Positions 1 to 9,071 of a stretch of DNA of 64,000 bases are shown here, piece after piece. Under the pieces are notes generated by a model that was not told the DNA's origin, made no database searches, and worked only from the letters and a program-made list of their open reading frames with translations. This DNA comes from Streptomyces sioyaensis (GTDB taxonomy: Bacteria; Actinomycetota; Actinomycetes; Streptomycetales; Streptomycetaceae): assembly GCF_004122735.1 (NCBI RefSeq), contig NZ_SDIF01000004.1, forward strand, positions 78,242-142,241, in the 5' to 3' direction. Every line of letters starts with the position of its first letter. Position 1 is the first letter of the stretch. A program made the translations under genes and the position numbers.

Positions 1-38
1 CGAGCCCCACCGCTTTCGTCCGTCCGCGACCGCCCGGG

Positions 39-413
39 TCAGCCCCACCAGGCCTGCGCAGCCGCCGCACCCGCGAACGCGGCCGCGAGCCCGGCCAGCA
101 GGCTCAGTACGGCATTGGCCGCGGCATAGCCGCGCGCCCCGTCCACCGCCAGCCGCAGGGTCTCGTAGGAGAACGTCGAGTACGTGGTCAGCGCCCCGCA
201 CAGGCCGGTGCCCAGCAGCAGTTGGAGGTGCGAGGAGGCGGCGCCGGCCGCGGCCGCGCCGGTCAGCGTCCCGAGGATCAGGGAGCCGACGACATTGACG
301 GTGAAGGTCCCCCAGGGGAAGACCGTGTCGTGCCGGGACTGCACGGCGCGGTCGGTGAGGAACCGCAGCGGCGCGCCGACCATCGCACCGACCACCACCA
401 GCAGCCAGTTCAC
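39..413 (-). CDS. crcB: Fluoride channel FluC/CrcB, distal copy
   Basis: A 124-residue four-helix membrane protein of the CrcB/FluC family, which exports fluoride passively as a dual-topology dimer. Family signatures are visible: Arg17 in the first helix, an [13 protein letters not shown] stretch at about residues 32-44, and [15 protein letters not shown] at about 70-84 with the Thr/Phe residues that line the fluoride path. It is the last gene of a three-gene leftward operon. Its ATG overlaps the stop of the DUF190 gene by four bases (ATGA), so translation is probably coupled. A second crcB lies at the head of the operon, and the two may form a heterodimer. The family call is secure; the pairing is inference. 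Confidence 0.93.
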   Translation of the reverse strand: MNWLLVVVGAMVGAPLRFLTDRAVQSRHDTVFPWGTFTVNVVGSLILGTLTGAAAAGAASSHLQLLLGTGLCGALTTYSTFSYETLRLAVDGARGYAAANAVLSLLAGLAAAFAGAAAAQAWWG

Positions 414-796
414 CCGCGTCCGCCCTCGTCCGCGGCCGGGCGGTCCGGGCGGGGGTAGGTGAGTGCCTCGCAGGGGTCGAGCGTCACCAGGCCGCCGCCC
501 GCGAGGAGTTCGTCCAGCTCCGGCAGGAAGGCCCGGATCCGCTCCTCGGTGTCCACGACGACGACCGCGACCGGCAGGTCCTCGCTCATCGACAGCAGCC
601 GCTGGGTGTGGATGAGGGAGGTGGCGCCGAAGCCCTCGACGCCGCGGAAGACGCTGGCGCCGGCCAGTCCGGCCCGGCGGGCGCGGTGCACCAGCTCCGC
701 GTACAGCGGCTTGTGGTGCCAGGCCTCCTGTTCGCCGACGAAGACCGTGAGCCGCAGCGCGGGGGCGCCGCCGGGATGTGCCGTGCCGTGTGTCAT
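410..796 (-). CDS. DUF190 family protein between two fluoride channel genes
   Basis: A 128-residue soluble protein matching the DUF190 family: a ferredoxin-like core beginning LRLTVFVGE, a central VFRGVEGFG segment, and a [10 protein letters not shown] strand. The fold resembles PII-like signalling proteins, but the biochemical role is not established. The start at 796 was chosen because its ATG overlaps the stop of the upstream crcB (ATGA), and its own stop overlaps the next crcB start in the same way. Sitting between two FluC genes suggests a regulatory or accessory role in fluoride export. That role is inference from context only. Confidence 0.88.
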   Translation of the reverse strand: MTHGTAHPGGAPALRLTVFVGEQEAWHHKPLYAELVHRARRAGLAGASVFRGVEGFGATSLIHTQRLLSMSEDLPVAVVVVDTEERIRAFLPELDELLAGGGLVTLDPCEALTYPRPDRPAADEGGRG

Positions 797-1230
797 GCCG
801 TCCGCCGCCTCAGTTCGAGAAGTGCGCGCGTGCCCGCGACCGCGGCCCAGACGGCCGCGAGCGCGAGGAGCAGGGTGCCCGCGAGGTACGCCACGGCCAG
901 GGCCGGCCGGCGGGCGTCGACCAGCCGTTGGATGTCGACGGCGTAGGTGGAGAAGGTGGTGAAGCCGCCGAGGATGCCGGTGCCGAGGAAGGGACGCACC
1001 AGCCGGTGGGCCGAGCGGACCTCGGTGATCACCACCATCAGGACGCCCATCAGGGCGCAGCCGACGGCGTTGACGGTCAGGGTCGTCCAGGGGAAGGTGC
1101 CGGCGGCGGTGGGCCACAGGAGCGCGGCGCCGTAACGGGCCGTGGCGCCGATCGCGCCGCCCACGGCCACCACGCCGATCACCGGCCACTGGCCCCGCCA
1201 GGGCGCCGCCCCGCGGCGTCGCTCGTCCAT
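793..1230 (-). CDS. crcB: Fluoride channel FluC/CrcB, promoter-proximal copy
   Basis: A 145-residue FluC/CrcB paralogue with a short charged N-terminus (MDERRRG) and four membrane segments. Signatures are [13 protein letters not shown] at about 46-58 and [12 protein letters not shown] at about 85-96. It heads the crcB-DUF190-crcB operon; a GGGAGA ribosome site lies just upstream of the ATG. The 84 bp upstream show no recognisable fluoride riboswitch, only a hairpin that probably ends the preceding gene. It is longer at the N-terminus than the 124-residue partner, which fits two non-identical subunits. Confidence 0.92.
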   Translation of the reverse strand: MDERRRGAAPWRGQWPVIGVVAVGGAIGATARYGAALLWPTAAGTFPWTTLTVNAVGCALMGVLMVVITEVRSAHRLVRPFLGTGILGGFTTFSTYAVDIQRLVDARRPALAVAYLAGTLLLALAAVWAAVAGTRALLELRRRTA

Positions 1231-1269
1231 GGTTCTCCCGAGATCATCGGCGACCTCAGGCTACCTCCG

Positions 1270-1294
1270 CCCCTGTGCACCGGCCACACAGGGG
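1270..1294 (-). terminator. Hairpin terminator after the PEP mutase-family gene
   Basis: An inverted repeat, CCCCTGTG / CACAGGGG with a 9-nt loop, lies just downstream of the leftward gene ending at 1315 and before the crcB operon. It probably separates the two transcription units. There is no clear U tract, as is usual in high-GC actinobacteria. Confidence 0.5.
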
Positions 1295-1314
1295 CGCGCT
1301 CCCGGCCCGGCGGG

Positions 1315-2181
1315 TCAGACCGCCAGGACCGCTCGTACGGGGTGCGGCCGGCCGAGGTTGCGGGCCAGCAGTTCGGTGGCTTCCCTGACCCCGATCTCCC
1401 CGCCGGGCTCCCCGGCGGCCGGCAGCCGCCCGTCCGCGTACGCCAGCTCGGCCATCGCGCTCTCCATCGCCCGGTGCGCGGCGAACAGGCACGGGGTGCT
1501 GTAGATGGCCACGCCGACGCCCAGATCGGTCAGTTCGGACAGCGAGAGCCGCGGGGACTTCCCGCCCGCGATCTGGTTGAACAGCAGCGGCTTGTCGCCG
1601 GTGACCTCACGGATCCGGCGGATCCGGTCGACGCTGCGCACCCCGTCGACGAGCACCACGTCCGCCTCGGTTTCGGCCAGCGCCGCGGCCCGCCGCAGGA
1701 TGTCGTCCTCCTCCGTGGCGTCCGTACGGGCCACGACGACCAGATCGCCGCGGACGGCGAGCACCTGGTGCAGCTTGTCCAGATACTCCTCCAGCGGCAG
1801 CACCAGCTTGCCGTCCGCGTGCCCGCACCGGCGCGGCCGCTTCTGGTCCTCCAGGATCACCCCGCTCGCCCCGCTCCGCTCCAGGCGGCGCACCACATGG
1901 CAGGCCACCTCGGGGTCGACGTAGCCGTCGTCGATGTCCACCAGCAGATGGTGGCGGGGGAAGGCACCGCGCAGCCGCTCCACGAAGGCGACCATGTCGG
2001 GCCAGGCGATGAACCCGATGTCCGGAAGCCCGTAGTACGAGGCGGCGAAGCCGAAGCCGGACACGAAGAAGCCGTTGTAGTGCCCGGCGGCGATCGAGGC
2101 CGAATACATGTCGTGGACGCCGATCAGGGGCGTCGTCCCCTCGGCCGCGATCTCGTCGCGCAGCGCTGGTCCGTACCGCAA
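1315..2181 (-). CDS. Isocitrate lyase/PEP mutase superfamily enzyme
   Basis: A 288-residue TIM-barrel enzyme of the isocitrate lyase/phosphoenolpyruvate mutase superfamily. Visible motifs are the Mg2+-binding VDIDDGY at about 81-87 and the catalytic loop EDQKRPRRCGH at about 111-121. The loop Cys (about 119) is typical of C-C lyases such as methylisocitrate lyase and of CPEP mutase-like members, whereas true PEP mutases carry an EDK..PK.NS loop. I therefore favour a lyase or CPEP-mutase type reaction; the substrate is unknown. The reading frame stays open upstream to 2361, but a TTG at 2181 has AAGGAG seven bases before it and the homologous part begins there, so TTG is my start. No phosphonate or methylcitrate genes lie nearby. 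Confidence 0.8.
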   Translation of the reverse strand: MRYGPALRDEIAAEGTTPLIGVHDMYSASIAAGHYNGFFVSGFGFAASYYGLPDIGFIAWPDMVAFVERLRGAFPRHHLLVDIDDGYVDPEVACHVVRRLERSGASGVILEDQKRPRRCGHADGKLVLPLEEYLDKLHQVLAVRGDLVVVARTDATEEDDILRRAAALAETEADVVLVDGVRSVDRIRRIREVTGDKPLLFNQIAGGKSPRLSLSELTDLGVGVAIYSTPCLFAAHRAMESAMAELAYADGRLPAAGEPGGEIGVREATELLARNLGRPHPVRAVLAV

Positions 2182-2379
2182 TGTGGTGCTCCTTAACAGA
2201 ACCGGCAGCGAGGGCCGGTCCGGTGTCCGGGGCGTGGCAGGGGCGCGAGGAAGGCCCCGTGGCGCGCCGGCCCGTTCACCGGAGAACTGGTCAGGGGCAT
2301 GGTTGTCCAGCACGCGGCCCACATCGCCGTAACACGCCACAACCGGTGGCGGCTTTCTCAATTCTTACCGGCTCTTACC

Positions 2380-2411
2380 GGCGGGCGAGCGGCGGGCGGC
2401 GGGCGGCGGGC
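2380..2411. repeat. Short tandem GGCGGGC repeat
   Basis: GGCGGGC occurs at 2380, then three times in direct tandem at 2391, 2398 and 2405, ending against the corA stop codon. It is low-complexity, slippage-prone GC-rich DNA. No function is evident. Confidence 0.6.
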
Positions 2412-2413
2412 GG

Positions 2414-3505
2414 CTAGAGCCAGCCGTTCCGCTTGAAGCCGCGGTGGATCACCCAGCAGGTGGCCACGATCAGCACCATCACCAGCGGATAGCCGAACGT
2501 CCAGTGCTTTTCCGGCATATGGTCGAAATTCATGCCGTACACGCCGCAGACCATGGTCGGTACGGCGAGGATCGCGACCCAGGCGCTGATCCGGCGCATG
2601 TCCTCGTTCTGGGCGACGGTGACCTGGGCGAGATGGGCCTGAAGTATGGAGTTGAGCAGTTCGTCGAAGGCGGTGATCTGCTCGGTGACCCGGTCGAGGT
2701 GGTCGGCGACGTCGCGGAAGTACGTCGTGATCCTGGAGTCGACCTCCCGCATGGGCCGCGTCGCCAGCTCCTGCATCGGCCCGTCCAGGGGGGCCACCGC
2801 GCGCCTCAGTTCCAGCAGTTCGCGCTTGAGCTGGTAGATCCGGCCGGCGCCGCCGCTGCCGCGGACCGAGAAGACCTCGCTCTCGACGTCGTCGATGTCG
2901 CCCTGGACGTCGGCCGTGACATCGAGGTAGTCGTCCACGACGAGGTCGGCGACGGCATGCAGCACCGCGGACGGGCCGAGCGCCAACTGCTCCGGCACGG
3001 ACTCCAGTTGCTCCCGTAGCGGACCGAGGGAGCCGTGCCCGCCGTGTCGTACGGTGATCACGAAGTCGGTGCCGGTGAAGACCATGATCTCGCCGGTCTC
3101 CACGACTTCACTGGTGTCGGTGAGCCGGTCGTGCTCGACATAGCGGACGGTCTTGAAGACGGTGAACAGCGAGCCGTCGTAGTGCTCCAGCTTGGGCCGC
3201 TGGTGAGCGTAGACCGCGTCCTCGACGGCGAGCGGGTGCAGCCCGAACAGCTCGACGATTCCGGCGAATTCCTTCTCGGACGGCTCATGCAGACCGATCC
3301 AGACAAATCCCTTGCGCGAGTCACGGACCCGCCGGATCGCCACATCGGCCGGGTGATCGCCGTCCTGCCGTACGCCGTCCACGTACACCGCGCAGTTCAC
3401 CACGGCGGTGCCGAGCGGCGAGCGCGCCGGGTGACTGAGGTCGACTCCCCGGGTGCGCGGCTGCGGCAGCCGGACGGCCTTACGGAGGTTGCTGATCATC
3501 GACAC
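2414..3505 (-). CDS. corA: Magnesium/cobalt transporter CorA family protein
   Basis: A CorA-type divalent cation channel subunit of about 363 residues from the GTG at 3505 (VSMISNLRK). A long soluble alpha/beta plus coiled-helix domain is followed by two C-terminal membrane helices. The signature YGMNF precedes an acidic loop (DHMPEKHW) and the second helix, and the protein ends in a basic tail (RGFKRNGWL). The family pentamerises and moves Mg2+ (also Co2+/Ni2+) into the cell. The frame remains open to 3712, but the upstream part is Arg/Pro/Gly-rich and non-conserved. ATG at 3499 is the alternative start. It stands alone, divergent from the copper ATPase gene. Confidence 0.9.
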   Translation of the reverse strand: MSMISNLRKAVRLPQPRTRGVDLSHPARSPLGTAVVNCAVYVDGVRQDGDHPADVAIRRVRDSRKGFVWIGLHEPSEKEFAGIVELFGLHPLAVEDAVYAHQRPKLEHYDGSLFTVFKTVRYVEHDRLTDTSEVVETGEIMVFTGTDFVITVRHGGHGSLGPLREQLESVPEQLALGPSAVLHAVADLVVDDYLDVTADVQGDIDDVESEVFSVRGSGGAGRIYQLKRELLELRRAVAPLDGPMQELATRPMREVDSRITTYFRDVADHLDRVTEQITAFDELLNSILQAHLAQVTVAQNEDMRRISAWVAILAVPTMVCGVYGMNFDHMPEKHWTFGYPLVMVLIVATCWVIHRGFKRNGWL

Positions 3506-3874
3506 CGGGCCAGTATGGCCCGCGACGGCCCGGGAACGGTACGGCGGAGCGCACGTTTTCACGCGGCGTGGTGGCACGGAAACGCGGGGTGGCGCACCGG
3601 GATCCGGGCCGCGCGCCGGCCCGGGTGGCCCCGCGAGCGGCCAACTCCGCGGATCCCGCCGGGCTTTGGCCGACGGCACCGTCGGTGCCGGGGCCGACGG
3701 AGAGCGCCCCACGGCTACCGTGCCGAGAACCGGATCGGCGGCCGACGGTGTGTGCCCCGGCCCCCACCGGCCACGAGACGACCAGGGGGTGAGCCATCAC
3801 ACGGCCGGGAATACCCCGAGGGGGTATAAGGTTCTCACTGGGGACGGACACCCGCAGCACACCGAGGAGCACTC
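3506..3874. other. Divergent intergenic region corA / copA
   Basis: This 369-bp region between corA and copA holds no convincing gene. It must carry both promoters. The only element I recognise is the CsoR-type palindrome at 3811-3827 near copA. Confidence 0.6.
3811..3827 (+). promoter_or_regulatory. CsoR-type copper operator upstream of copA
   Basis: The near-perfect palindrome ATACCCCGAGGGGGTAT lies 47 bp before the copper ATPase start. It fits the known CsoR operator pattern (TACCC, short GC spacer, GGGTA). CsoR would repress copA until Cu(I) binds the repressor. No csoR gene is in the window, so the regulator must be encoded elsewhere. Confidence 0.8.
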
Positions 3875-6193
3875 ATGGCCACCGCGATCGGAGAGCACGG
3901 CGTCGAGCTGCAGATCGGCGGGATGACCTGCGCCTCGTGCGCCGCCCGCATCGAGAAGAAGCTCAACCGGATGGAAGGCGTCACCGCCACCGTCAACTAC
4001 GCCACCGAGCGGGCGAAGGTGACCCTCGCGCAGGGCAGCGGCGTCCGAGCCGCGGACCTGATCGCCACCGTGGAGAAGACCGGCTACACCGCCGAGGTCC
4101 CCCGGCCGCCGGCCGCCGCCACGCCGGCTCCTGCCCAGCTCCCCGACGGCGCGGACCGCGGCGCGGCGGAGGGCGCGGACGGCGACGGCGACCGCGCCGA
4201 CGGCCATGGCGCCGACCCGCTCGCCGCGCTCCGCCGGCGGCTGCTGATCTCGCTCGCGCTCTCCGTCCCGGTGGTGCTGATGGCGATGGTGCCGCCGCTG
4301 CAGTTCACCTACTGGCAGTGGCTGTCGCTGACCCTGGCCGCGCCCGTGGTGGCGTACGGCGCCTGGCCCTTCCACCGGGCGGCCTGGACGAACCTGCGGC
4401 ACGGCGCCGCCACGATGGACACCCTCATCTCGATGGGCACCCTCGCCGCCATGGGCTGGTCGCTGTACGCGCTGTTCTTCGGCACCGCCGGCATGCCCGG
4501 GATGACCCACCCCTTCGCGCTGACCCTTTCCCGCACCGACGGCGGCAGCGCCCTCTACCTGGAGGCCGCGGCCGGGGTCACCACCTTCATCCTGGCCGGC
4601 CGCTATGCCGAGGCCCGCTCGAAGCGGAAGGCAGGGGCGGCGCTGCGGGCGCTGCTGGAGCTGGGCGCCAAGGACGTCACGGTGCTGCGGGACGGCCGGG
4701 AGGTGCGCGTGGCGACCGCCGCACTGCGCGTCGGCGACCGCTTCACCGTCCGGCCCGGGGAGAAGATCGCCACCGACGGCACGGTGCTGGAGGGCGCCTC
4801 CGCCGTGGACGCCTCGATGCTCACCGGCGAGTCCGTACCGGTCGAGGTCTCCCCCGGCGACACCGTCACCGGCGCCACCGTCAACGCGGGCGGCCGGCTG
4901 GTCGTCGAGGCCACCCGGGTCGGCGCCGACACCCAGCTCGCCCGGATGGGTCGGCTGGTCGAGGAGGCGCAGAACGGGAAGGCCGCGGCGCAGCGGCTGG
5001 CCGACCGGATCTCCGCGGTCTTCGTCCCGGTCGTGATCGTGCTCGCCCTGGGCACCCTCGGCTACTGGCTCACCGCGGGCGCGGGCGCGGCGGCCGCTTT
5101 CACCGCGGCCGTCGCGGTCCTGATCATCGCCTGCCCGTGCGCCCTGGGCCTGGCCACCCCCACCGCACTGATGGCCGGTACCGGCCGCGGCGCCCAGCTC
5201 GGCATCCTGCTCAAGGGGCCCGAGGTGCTGGAGTCGACGCGGCGGGTGGACACCGTCGTCCTGGACAAGACCGGCACGGTCACCACCGGCGTGATGACGC
5301 TGACCGGGATCCATCTCGCCGAGGGCGAGTCGGAGGCGGAGGTGCTGCGGCTGGCCGGTGCGCTGGAGCACGCCTCCGAGCACCCCGTCGCCCGCGCCGT
5401 CGCCGCGCAGGCCGCGTCCCGCGCCGGCACCCTGCCCACCCCCGCGGAGTTCACGAACGTCCCGGGCCTCGGCGTGACGGGTGTGGTCGAGGGCCACGCC
5501 GTCGTGGTGGGCCGCGCACAGCTGCTGGAGCAGCGGGAGCTGCCCCTGCCGCCCGCGCTGGCGACGGCCCGGGCCACGGCCGAGGCCCGGGGCCGTACCG
5601 CGGTGGCCGTCGGCTGGGACGGCGCGGCGCGCGCGGTGCTGGTGGTGTCCGACGCGGTGAAGCCCACCAGCGCCGAGGCGGTGCGCCGGCTGCGCGCGCT
5701 GGGGCTGACCCCGGTGCTGCTGACCGGCGACAACCAGGCCGTCGCGGCGTCGGTCGCGGCCGAGGTCGGGATCGACGAGGTGATCGCCGAGGTGCTGCCC
5801 GAGGACAAGGTGGCGGTGGTGGAGCGGCTGCGGTCCGAGGGCCGCTCGGTCGCCATGGTCGGCGACGGCGTCAATGACGCGGCCGCGCTGGCCACCGCCG
5901 ACCTGGGGCTGGCGATGGGCACCGGCACCGACGCCGCCATCGAGGCCGGGGACCTCACCCTCGTCCGGGGCGATCTGCGGGCCGCGGCGGACGCCATCCG
6001 GCTGGCCCGCGCCACCCTCGGCACCATCCGGACCAATCTGTTCTGGGCGTTCGGCTACAACGTGGCGGCGCTGCCGCTGGCCGCGGCCGGACTGCTCAAC
6101 CCGATGATCGCCGGGGCCGCGATGGCCTGCTCGTCGGTCTTCGTCGTCGGCAACAGCCTGCGGCTGCGCCGCTTCCGGGCGCTCGCCGGATAG
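3875..6193 (+). CDS. copA: Copper-exporting P1B-type ATPase
   Basis: A 772-residue P1B-ATPase that pumps Cu(I) out of the cytoplasm. Order of elements: one N-terminal heavy-metal domain with GMTCASC (Cys19, Cys22), an Asp/Gly-rich linker, membrane helices, TGES actuator motif at 317-320, the metal-binding membrane CPC at 420-422, phosphorylation motif DKTGT from Asp464, a SEHP motif in the nucleotide domain, and GDGVND at 663-668. The MxxSS segment near the C-terminus (MACSSVF) is typical of CopA. A CsoR-type operator sits upstream. There is no adjacent copZ or csoR. All catalytic motifs are intact, so it should be functional. Confidence 0.96.
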   Translation: MATAIGEHGVELQIGGMTCASCAARIEKKLNRMEGVTATVNYATERAKVTLAQGSGVRAADLIATVEKTGYTAEVPRPPAAATPAPAQLPDGADRGAAEGADGDGDRADGHGADPLAALRRRLLISLALSVPVVLMAMVPPLQFTYWQWLSLTLAAPVVAYGAWPFHRAAWTNLRHGAATMDTLISMGTLAAMGWSLYALFFGTAGMPGMTHPFALTLSRTDGGSALYLEAAAGVTTFILAGRYAEARSKRKAGAALRALLELGAKDVTVLRDGREVRVATAALRVGDRFTVRPGEKIATDGTVLEGASAVDASMLTGESVPVEVSPGDTVTGATVNAGGRLVVEATRVGADTQLARMGRLVEEAQNGKAAAQRLADRISAVFVPVVIVLALGTLGYWLTAGAGAAAAFTAAVAVLIIACPCALGLATPTALMAGTGRGAQLGILLKGPEVLESTRRVDTVVLDKTGTVTTGVMTLTGIHLAEGESEAEVLRLAGALEHASEHPVARAVAAQAASRAGTLPTPAEFTNVPGLGVTGVVEGHAVVVGRAQLLEQRELPLPPALATARATAEARGRTAVAVGWDGAARAVLVVSDAVKPTSAEAVRRLRALGLTPVLLTGDNQAVAASVAAEVGIDEVIAEVLPEDKVAVVERLRSEGRSVAMVGDGVNDAAALATADLGLAMGTGTDAAIEAGDLTLVRGDLRAAADAIRLARATLGTIRTNLFWAFGYNVAALPLAAAGLLNPMIAGAAMACSSVFVVGNSLRLRRFRALAG

Positions 6194-6508
6194 TCGCCGG
6201 ACGCGCCCGGCGGTCAGGGGCGCGCCCCGCCGGCCGCAGGACGCGCCCGCGAGCGGAGCAATACCCCCCGCGGGCCCCCGCTCTGCCGTTGGATCGGGCG
6301 GGCTGCTGCCCCTGCGCGATCCCGCGTCGCCGCCTGTGGGCGCCCCGCACCGTGCGGGGCGCCCACGGGTCCGGAACGGCGGGCGCCGGCCCCGGTTCTG
6401 ACCACTGTCTCCAGTTCTGGCGACGGAAGATTGGCAGTTCACGCAGCCACCGGCCAGGAGCGAGGGGTGAGACTGGTGACTTACCGCCCACGACGTACAG
6501 GGGAATTC
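6194..6508. other. Intergenic region copA / KAS III gene
   Basis: This 315-bp region has no gene I can support. It contains the copA terminator hairpin at 6336-6366 and presumably the promoter of the KAS III-like gene. Confidence 0.5.
6336..6366 (+). terminator. copA terminator hairpin
   Basis: A perfect inverted repeat with 15-base arms, GTGGGCGCCCCGCAC and its complement, separated by a single base. The central bases must open into a small loop. It lies 142 bp after copA and would form a very stable hairpin in either direction. Confidence 0.75.
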
Positions 6509-7447
6509 ATGACCGGGTCACGCATCCTGGCCCTCGGCCATTACCAGCCCTCCGGCGTGCTCACCAACGACGACCTGGCCAAGATCGTCGACACCGACGA
6601 CGCCTGGATCCGCAGCCGGGTCGGTATCCGCACCCGGCATGTGGCCGCCCCGGACGAGACCGTGGACGCGATGGCGGCCGCCGCCGCGGCCAAGGCCCTG
6701 GCCGCCAGCGGGCTGGCCCCGCAGGACATCGACCTGGTGCTGGTCGCCACCTGCACGGCCGCCGACCGCAGCCCGAACGCCGCGGCCCGGGTCGCCGCCC
6801 GGCTCGGGCTCAGCGCCCCGGCCACCATGGACCTCAACGTCGTCTGCTCCGGCTTCACCCATGCGCTGGCCACCGCCGACCACGCCATCCGGGCCGGTTC
6901 CACGAAGCATGCGCTGGTCATCGGCGCGGAGAAGTTCACCGACGTCGTCGACTGGACGGACCGCACGACCTGTGTGCTGGTCGGGGACGGGGCGGGGGCC
7001 GCCGTCGTCAGCGCCTCGCCGGACCCGGAGATCGGGCCGGTGCTGTGGGGCTCGGTGCCGCAGATGGGCGGTGCGGTCCGCATCGAGGGCGAGCCGGCCC
7101 GGTTCTCCCAGGAGGGCCAGACCGTCTACCGCTGGGCGACCACCCAGCTGCCGGCCATCGCCCGCCAGGTGTGCGAACGCTCCGGGATCACGCCCGCCGA
7201 CCTCGCCGGGGTGGTGCTGCACCAGGCCAACCTGCGGATCATCGAGCCGGTCGCGGAGCGGCTCGGCGCGGTCAACGCGGTGGTCGCCAAGGACGTCGTC
7301 GACTCCGGGAACACCTCCGCGGCCTCCGTCCCGCTCGCGCTGTCCAAGCTGGTCGAACGGCGCGAGATCGCCGCCGGCGACCCGGTGCTGCTGTTCGCCT
7401 TCGGCGGCAACCTCTCGTACGCGGGACAGGTCATCCGCTGCCCCTGA
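6509..7447 (+). CDS. 3-oxoacyl-ACP synthase III (FabH-like)
   Basis: A 312-residue thiolase-fold enzyme of the KAS III family, which condenses an acyl-CoA starter with malonyl-ACP. The catalytic triad is complete: Cys113 in VVCSGF, His238 in LHQAN, Asn268 in GNTSAASVP. The frame opens earlier (6431), but ATG at 6509 follows GGGGAA and begins the conserved SRILALGHYQPSGVLTN start. It is isolated from fatty-acid synthase genes (no fabD, acpP or fabF beside it). It is therefore probably a stand-alone KAS III paralogue for a special starter unit or a secondary pathway rather than the housekeeping FabH. The substrate cannot be read from the sequence. Confidence 0.87.
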   Translation: MTGSRILALGHYQPSGVLTNDDLAKIVDTDDAWIRSRVGIRTRHVAAPDETVDAMAAAAAAKALAASGLAPQDIDLVLVATCTAADRSPNAAARVAARLGLSAPATMDLNVVCSGFTHALATADHAIRAGSTKHALVIGAEKFTDVVDWTDRTTCVLVGDGAGAAVVSASPDPEIGPVLWGSVPQMGGAVRIEGEPARFSQEGQTVYRWATTQLPAIARQVCERSGITPADLAGVVLHQANLRIIEPVAERLGAVNAVVAKDVVDSGNTSAASVPLALSKLVERREIAAGDPVLLFAFGGNLSYAGQVIRCP

Positions 7448-7502
7448 GGCCGCACCGGGCCGGGACCGGTCCGTCCAGGACCGCGCCACAACGGACGACC
7501 GG

Positions 7503-7736
7503 CTACGCGATGTCCCCCGGGTGCTCACGCAGGTACAGCGCGCCGCAGGTGTGGCAGAACGGCTCCCCCTGGCGCGTGCCCCACACCTCGGCCGATTGGG
7601 TGGCGGCCGCCGGGGCCAGCTCCCGTCCGCACATCGCGAGGGTGCCGTCCAGCCGCACCATGTGCCAGATCTTCACCGGTGTGTCCGCGTGCGGCAGGAC
7701 GCCTTCCTCGTACTCGGCGCGCATCTCGTGCTCCAT
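7503..7736 (-). CDS. Small protein with a His-Cys-Cys-Cys zinc-type motif
   Basis: A 77-residue protein of unknown function. The ATG at 7736 is preceded by AGGAGGT at a good distance, which supports this start over upstream in-frame codons. The sequence shows a probable metal site: His25 (KIWHMV), Cys36 (AMCGREL) and Cys61-x-x-Cys64 (CHTCG). It is acidic at the N-terminus (MEHEMRAEYEEG). It is convergent with the KAS III gene. A zinc-ribbon-like fold is inferred; partner and role are unknown. Confidence 0.8.
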   Translation of the reverse strand: MEHEMRAEYEEGVLPHADTPVKIWHMVRLDGTLAMCGRELAPAAATQSAEVWGTRQGEPFCHTCGALYLREHPGDIA

Positions 7737-7835
7737 GGCGCTGCACCTCCTACGCCCACGATGCGCCAGCCGACCAGGGGCCACAACGGCAGCCCCGGCC
7801 GCTCACCGGGCCGGCCATGCCCTCTCAGGCCCTGG

Positions 7836-8762
7836 CTAGAACACCGACCAGCCGGTCAGCGTCGTGAAGTGGTCCAGGGCCGCGGCGCCCGCGACGGAGT
7901 TGCCCCGGGCGTCGAGGCCGGGGCTCCACACGCACAGGGTGCAGCGGCCGGGGATCACCGCGATGATGCCGCCGCCGACCCCGCTCTTCGCGGGCAGCCC
8001 GACGCGGTAGGCGAACTCCCCGGCGGCGTCGTACGTCCCGCAGGTGAGCATCACCGCGTTGATCCGCTTGGCCTCGCGGGCCTCCAGCAGCCGGCTGCCG
8101 TCGGCGCGCAGCCCGTGGCGGGCCAGGAATCCGCCGGCCACGGCCAGGTCCCGGCAGCTCATCTCGATCGCGCACTGCCAGAAGTAGTGCTCGATGACGC
8201 TGGGGACCGGGTTCTCCAGGTTGCCGAAGGACGCCATGAAGTGGGCCAGCGCGGCGTTGCGGTCACCGTGCCCGGCCTCGGACTCGGCCACCGCCGGGTC
8301 GAAGGCGAGGTCCGGGTTGCCGCTCTCTTCCCGCAGGAAGTCCAGCATCGAGGTGCTGGCGTCACCGGTCAGGGTCTGCAGCCGGTCGGTGACCACCAGC
8401 GCGCCCGCGTTGATGAACGGGTTGCGCGGGATGCCGTTCTCCGCCTCCAGCTGCACCAGCGAGTTGAACGGCGTGCCCGACGGCTCGCGGCCCACCCGCT
8501 TCCAGATGCCGTCCTCGCCCTGGCTGCCGGGGCTCTGGGCCATCACCAGCGCCAGCGAGAAGGCCTTGGAGATGGACTGGACGGAGAACGGGACCTCCCA
8601 GTCGCCGACGCCGTGCACCGCGCCGTGGATGTCGGCCACCGCGATCCCGAAACGGTCCGCGGAGACCCGTTCGAGCGCCGGTATGTAGTCGGCGACGCGC
8701 CCCCGTCGCACCAGCGGCCGGGCGTAGGCCGCTACCTCTTCCAGAACGGCCTGGTAGTCCAT
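7836..8762 (-). CDS. glsA: Glutaminase A
   Basis: A 308-residue serine-dependent glutaminase, hydrolysing L-glutamine to glutamate and ammonia. The length matches the family (about 300-310). The Ser-x-x-Lys catalytic pair lies in FSVQSISKAF (Ser63, Lys66). Other conserved blocks are PFNSLVQLE, NPFINAGALV, SFGNLENPVPS, ALTTG-equivalent MLTCGTYDAAGEFAYRVGLPAKSGVGGGI, and the C-terminal SPGLDARGNS. ATG at 8762 begins the conserved MDYQAVLEEV; the frame is open further upstream but non-conserved there. It is divergent from the small helical protein at 9072. Confidence 0.95.
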   Translation of the reverse strand: MDYQAVLEEVAAYARPLVRRGRVADYIPALERVSADRFGIAVADIHGAVHGVGDWEVPFSVQSISKAFSLALVMAQSPGSQGEDGIWKRVGREPSGTPFNSLVQLEAENGIPRNPFINAGALVVTDRLQTLTGDASTSMLDFLREESGNPDLAFDPAVAESEAGHGDRNAALAHFMASFGNLENPVPSVIEHYFWQCAIEMSCRDLAVAGGFLARHGLRADGSRLLEAREAKRINAVMLTCGTYDAAGEFAYRVGLPAKSGVGGGIIAVIPGRCTLCVWSPGLDARGNSVAGAAALDHFTTLTGWSVF

Positions 8763-9071
8763 GACGCACACGCTAACCCGGCGTGCCCGGCGCCCCCAGG
8801 GGAGCCCCCACCAGTGACTCCACCGCACGGCCGGGGTCTTGGGCCGGGGAGCCGCTGTGCCGTCGGACCCACCGGCCGGAGCGGGAACGGTGCACGGCGG
8901 GTTCCCCTCCTCGCGCCGGGCGGCCGGGACACCCGCTCCCGGTGTCCGCCGGCTACGCCGGGTGGCCCACCCGTCTCGCGCTCCGCGCCCGCATCGCCCA
9001 GCCTGGCACGGGAACCCCACGGCGGTCCGCGCCGTTGATCCCTTACGACACGGACCTCACGGAGGTGGCAC
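8763..9071. other. Divergent intergenic region glsA / small helical protein
   Basis: A 309-bp region with no gene I can support. It contains a GGACACC / GGTGTCC hairpin at 8927-8947 and GGAGGT just before the start at 9072. Promoters for both neighbours should lie here but are not obvious. Confidence 0.5.

Noticed and set aside
1231..1314. Fluoride riboswitch upstream of the crcB operon
   Set aside because: I looked for the conserved fluoride aptamer pattern in the 84-bp gap and saw only a simple hairpin at 1270-1294.
3797..6442. Very long minus-strand open frame opposite copA
   Set aside because: It is the antisense shadow of copA: composition is Gly/Arg/Ala-rich with no domain, and copA on the plus strand has every P-type ATPase motif. 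Long antisense frames are expected at this GC content.
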